Assembly: GCA_013215515.1 (NCBI GenBank)
Contig: JABSPC010000002.1
Coordinates: forward strand, 1-7,982
Direction of reading: 5' to 3'
DNA: 7,982 bases
Origin: Crocinitomicaceae bacterium
GTDB taxonomy: Bacteria; Bacteroidota; Bacteroidia; Flavobacteriales_D; Crocinitomicaceae
The notes beneath the pieces were generated by a model. That model was not told the DNA's origin. It was given only the letters and a program-made list of their open reading frames with translations, and searched no databases. The translations under genes were made by a program, and so were the position numbers. Below are positions 5,138 through 7,982 of the stretch, one piece after another; within the stretch, counting starts at the first letter, position 1; every line of letters starts with the position of its first letter.

Positions 5138-7540
5138 CTATTTCTTCGATTTAAAGATACGACGGTACCATTTTTTAGCTCGAGCTGCTTTTTTAAACTT
5201 CTCAGGCTCATCCTCCAGATAACCGTTTGCATAACCATATCCATAACCGTATCCATAACCGTATCCAGACCCTTTACTCGATTTAACACCATTCAAAATC
5301 ACATTTAATGATTTCAATTGTTGCACTTCGAACAATTCTTGAATACGACTGGCGAAATTACGTTTAGAGTATTGTGACTTAAATACGTAGATCGGAATAT
5401 CTGCTTCAGTAAGATTTCTAACCCCGTCAGAAACCAATCCAACAGGTGGATTATCGATAATGACAACATCGTATAGTTTTTTCAATTCTTCGATAACATC
5501 TCGATATCCTTTGCTTAAAATTAATTCTGATGGATTTGGTGGAATCGGTCCAGCTGTAATGAAATCCAAGTCAGTAATTGACGACTTTTTAATACAATCA
5601 TCCAATTTAGAATGTCCAACAATAAGTGAACTCATACCATGAACGTTATCTACTTCAAATCCAAGGTGAACTTTCGGTTTCCTTAAATCCAAATCGAGTA
5701 GAACTGTTTTCTTCCCAGACATCGCGATAATACCTCCTAAGTTCAAGGCAACGAAAGTTTTTCCTTCACCAGATATAGACGATGAAATTGCAATGGTCTT
5801 ATAGTCAGGATAGACGTAACTCAAATTGGTCCTAATCTTTCTCATGGCCTCAGCCATCATTGACTTAGGGGCTTCCGCTACGACCAATTGAGAATACTCC
5901 ATCGAGTATTTAAACAAGGGAACTCCACCTAAAATTGATGCTTTATCCAGAAGGATATTTGCTAAATCCTCAAGAAGATTAATTTCATTGAAAGTCAAAT
6001 ACTTCAAGAGCATAATTCCAAATCCCAAAACCAATCCGAAGAAAATAAATGAAGCGTAAATGAACTTTTTATTTGGAGCAACCGGCTCATAATTCACAGT
6101 TGGTTGCTTGAGCACTCTGTTTGCTGATGCATATCCAGCATCCGAAATAGCGTAAAGAACTTTTTTCTCAGTCAGTAATGTAAAATATTTTTCATTCAAA
6201 TTCTGAATGCTCCTAAGTCTATTGAACTCCATTTTTTTTTCTGGAAGGTCAAATATATCAGCCTGTAACGATTTAATTTTTTCCTTTAAAAGTCCAGCAT
6301 TGCTATGCAACCGAGAATCAATAGCATCAATACTTCGTTGAATCATTTCAATTTTAGAGTTGATCTTTCTCGTTATTTTTTTGACCTCTTCATTCTCCTT
6401 AGTTACACTAAACAATAGATCTTCTTTACGCTCAAGCTGTGTGTGTAGTTCGTTTAAATGTTTCACCAACGATTGCTCATAAGATCTCCCTAACATCTCT
6501 GGAAGCATTCTATAAACCTCAAGTCTATTTGGAGCTTTTTGGAGCATTTTACCTGCAACCATGAGGGCATTCATTTCTTCCTCAACTATAAATAACTGAT
6601 CTTGAAGTTTCGTTATATTATCTGTGATAGAAGACCCCATCATTTCCGGATCTGGCATCTGTGCCTTTCGCTGGAAACTGGATAAACTGTCCTTAGAAGA
6701 TTGCAATTCATTTTCGAGGGAATCCAACTGGGCGTCAATGAAATTCAGAACATTTTCAGAACTTTGACGCTTAATCTCTTCATCATATGAAGTAAACGAA
6801 TTGGCCAACGCCAGTGTCATATCGTGACATAATTGCGGATTATGCCCTTTAAATGTGATTCCTATGGTCTTTGCATTAACATCGAGGGGCGTAATTTCCA
6901 GACCAGAAATCAATCGGTGTGAAATGGATTTAATACTATTAAAAGTAAAGTATAATTCGTTTTGTTTTGACGATTGTATTAGAGCCCTTGAGTCATTTGA
7001 CTTAACGACAATATCCATATCCTTATTTTTGAGGTGCTTGTTTAACATACCTCGCAATTTCTTTGTTTTCCCATTCATTGGGTACGTCAAAGTAATCCTG
7101 TTACCGGAGTAATCCACTCCAATTTCCACGCTAATTAATGATGAATCGTATAAGTGATAAGGTTGAATATTAAAATTGCTCGACAGGTACTTTTCCTCAG
7201 TCAAAATTTTACCTCGAGAAAATAAACTTACGTTCAAAGACATATTCTTTATTGCTTGTTGAAAAATTAACTCTGATCGTAAAAGCTCAATTACACCAGA
7301 TAACTGGTTGTTTTCTGAATTTAAATTTCTGATATCTAAAACGGCCTGTGCGTTATCCTCATCTGACAACTGAATGATCATAGAAGACTCATAAATGGGT
7401 TTTGTATATCTTAAGTAAGTAAATGCCAATGCACCCAATGCGACAATAAACAACAATGGCCACCACCAATATCTTTTTAAGATTGTCCTTAGTATTAAAG
7501 GCTCAAATGTTTTATTTACTATGAAACTATTATTACTCAA
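5138..7540 (-). CDS. wzc: Wzc-type polysaccharide co-polymerase and BY-type tyrosine autokinase
   Basis: This 800-residue inner-membrane protein controls chain length and export of exopolysaccharide or capsule in Wzx/Wzy-type systems, cycling between phosphorylated and dephosphorylated forms. Layout: a cytoplasmic N-terminus, TM1 (about 25-43), a Wzz-like periplasmic domain with a long predicted coiled coil (about 255-460), the proline-containing stretch NYEPVAPNKK (483-492), TM2 (about 493-513), then the fused kinase. Kinase motifs are EAMRKIRTNL (564-573, the ExxRxxR element linked to ring assembly), Walker A SISGEGKT (588-595), Walker A' VLLDLDLRKP (613-622) and Walker B DVVIIDNPP (691-699). 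The tail has seven tyrosines at 760-774 in a GY repeat, then a basic end (KKWYRRIFKSKK); these tyrosines are the expected autophosphorylation sites. The start is TTG (7540-7538): TAA closes the frame at 7549-7547, and the next Met is residue 54, after TM1. The gene begins two bases after the wza stop, so coupling is likely. No Wzb-type phosphatase is visible in the window. Confidence 0.95.
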   Translation of the reverse strand: MSNNSFIVNKTFEPLILRTILKRYWWWPLLFIVALGALAFTYLRYTKPIYESSMIIQLSDEDNAQAVLDIRNLNSENNQLSGVIELLRSELIFQQAIKNMSLNVSLFSRGKILTEEKYLSSNFNIQPYHLYDSSLISVEIGVDYSGNRITLTYPMNGKTKKLRGMLNKHLKNKDMDIVVKSNDSRALIQSSKQNELYFTFNSIKSISHRLISGLEITPLDVNAKTIGITFKGHNPQLCHDMTLALANSFTSYDEEIKRQSSENVLNFIDAQLDSLENELQSSKDSLSSFQRKAQMPDPEMMGSSITDNITKLQDQLFIVEEEMNALMVAGKMLQKAPNRLEVYRMLPEMLGRSYEQSLVKHLNELHTQLERKEDLLFSVTKENEEVKKITRKINSKIEMIQRSIDAIDSRLHSNAGLLKEKIKSLQADIFDLPEKKMEFNRLRSIQNLNEKYFTLLTEKKVLYAISDAGYASANRVLKQPTVNYEPVAPNKKFIYASFIFFGLVLGFGIMLLKYLTFNEINLLEDLANILLDKASILGGVPLFKYSMEYSQLVVAEAPKSMMAEAMRKIRTNLSYVYPDYKTIAISSSISGEGKTFVALNLGGIIAMSGKKTVLLDLDLRKPKVHLGFEVDNVHGMSSLIVGHSKLDDCIKKSSITDLDFITAGPIPPNPSELILSKGYRDVIEELKKLYDVVIIDNPPVGLVSDGVRNLTEADIPIYVFKSQYSKRNFASRIQELFEVQQLKSLNVILNGVKSSKGSGYGYGYGYGYGYANGYLEDEPEKFKKAARAKKWYRRIFKSKK
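5219..5266 (-). repeat. 12-bp tandem repeat encoding the Wzc tyrosine tail
   Basis: On the + strand, three 12-base units lie at 5231-5242, 5243-5254 and 5255-5266 (ATAACCRTATCC). Two are identical and one differs at a single base. A fourth, diverged unit (ATAACCGTTTGC) lies at 5219-5230. On the coding strand each unit reads GGATAYGGTTAT, encoding Gly-Tyr-Gly-Tyr; the diverged unit encodes Ala-Asn-Gly-Tyr. Gaining or losing one unit keeps the frame and changes the count of candidate phospho-tyrosines by two. Confidence 0.9.
6232..6240 (-). repeat. A9 homopolymer tract inside wzc
   Basis: Nine T on the + strand give nine A on the coding strand, spanning codons for Glu434, Lys435, Lys436 and the first base of Met437. 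One added A would reach TAG within five codons after the tract. One lost A would reach TGA after about a dozen codons. Either shift would leave a protein of roughly 440-450 residues with TM1 and the periplasmic part, but without TM2 and the kinase. Confidence 0.85.
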
Positions 7541-7542
7541 AA

Positions 7543-7982
7543 TTATTTAAATAAGTTAATTGCACTAAAAATGAATATTGCACTCGATAACAACGACACA
7601 ATTGGAACTATAGTCTTCGAAATTTCTTTTGCAATTTCAGCGGTTGGTTCTATGTATATGTAATCATCAGCCTGAACCAACATGTCGACATATTGGAGTC
7701 CTTCCATAGTTGAAAGGTCCATAACATACACTTCACGCTTTCCTTCGATTTTACGTATTAATTTAATTGTATTGGCCTTCCCCCTATCAGTTATACCACC
7801 GGCTAAAGCAATAGCCTCCATTAACGTCGTGTTGGTGTTACTCAAAGTTACCACCTTTGCATCTGATCCATTTCCTGGGAAAACAATTACTCTATGATTT
7901 GTAATATTAACTTGAACAAATGGCTCTTTATATTGAGCAGAAAACAAATCAACCAATTTATCCTCACATTCTTCAATGCTTA
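7543..7982 (-). CDS. wza: Wza-type polysaccharide export protein (3' part only)
   Basis: This is the C-terminal 145 residues of a polysaccharide export protein that forms the outer-membrane exit channel and contacts Wzc in the periplasm. The frame is open to the right edge (visible residues begin SIEECEDKLVDLF), so the N-terminus, signal peptide and main export domain lie outside the window. The TTG at 7956 is an internal Leu codon, not a start. The visible part holds an SLBB-like domain: VQVNITNHRVIVFPGNG, then TTLMEAIALAGGI, then KLIRKIEGKREVY and DYIYIEP. It ends in a hydrophobic segment, IVPIVSLLSSAIFIFSAINLF, shown here only to mark the C-terminal membrane helix, followed by Lys. This order matches Wza-like proteins of Bacteroidota. 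The TAA stop (7545-7543) is two bases before the wzc start, which makes co-translation of exporter and kinase likely. Confidence 0.9.
   Translation of the reverse strand, partial: SIEECEDKLVDLFSAQYKEPFVQVNITNHRVIVFPGNGSDAKVVTLSNTNTTLMEAIALAGGITDRGKANTIKLIRKIEGKREVYVMDLSTMEGLQYVDMLVQADDYIYIEPTAEIAKEISKTIVPIVSLLSSAIFIFSAINLFK

Noticed and set aside
7954..7956. TTG at 7956 as the start of a short 137-residue protein
   Set aside because: The frame continues open to the window edge with residues that fit a Wza-like protein, so this codon is an internal leucine of a gene cut by the window.
1..7982. CRISPR arrays, tRNA or rRNA genes, insertion sequences, integrase genes or attachment sites
   Set aside because: Looked for on both strands by eye and not seen; the window is filled almost end to end by six protein genes on the minus strand.

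Overview
This window is a compact, AT-rich stretch of chromosome with every supported gene on the minus strand. It most likely comes from a member of the Bacteroidota, with Flavobacteriales or a near relative the best guess. Three things point there: a clear TAnnTTTG promoter element, no recognisable Shine-Dalgarno sequences, and protein details typical of the phylum. Those details are a WecA-type transferase with a GGKDHTTHHL motif, a lipoprotein MltD-like transglycosylase, a Wzc-type kinase with a GYGY tail, and a 'QAQ' signal-peptide end. The taxonomic call is inference from sequence style, not from a database search.

In transcription order (right to left) the layout has two parts. The first is an exopolysaccharide/capsule module. 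It holds the 3' end of a Wza-type export protein (7543-7982, cut by the window edge). Two bases later comes a full-length Wzc-type polysaccharide co-polymerase/tyrosine kinase (5138-7540). A 91-base gap with a promoter element then precedes a WecA/MraY-family sugar-phosphate transferase (3955-5046), which probably starts lipid-linked glycan synthesis. The second is a housekeeping part: an MltD-like lytic transglycosylase lipoprotein (3029-3928), the nucleotide excision repair ATPase UvrA (222-3032), whose start overlaps the transglycosylase stop in a TTGA junction, and the 5' end of a secreted, probably outer-membrane protein (1-188, cut by the window edge).

The first three proteins fit one Wzx/Wzy-type export pathway: the transferase loads the first sugar on undecaprenyl phosphate, Wzc controls chain assembly at the inner membrane, and Wza carries the polymer out. 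The transglycosylase and UvrA look like neighbours that share a transcript rather than a function. No gene-free stretch exceeds 91 bases.

I found no clearly new biological system. The points most worth a second look are a 12-bp tandem repeat that sets the number of tyrosines in the Wzc tail, an A9 tract in the middle of wzc, the use of TTG as start codon by three of the four complete genes, and a five-codon ORF laid over the start of the transferase gene.
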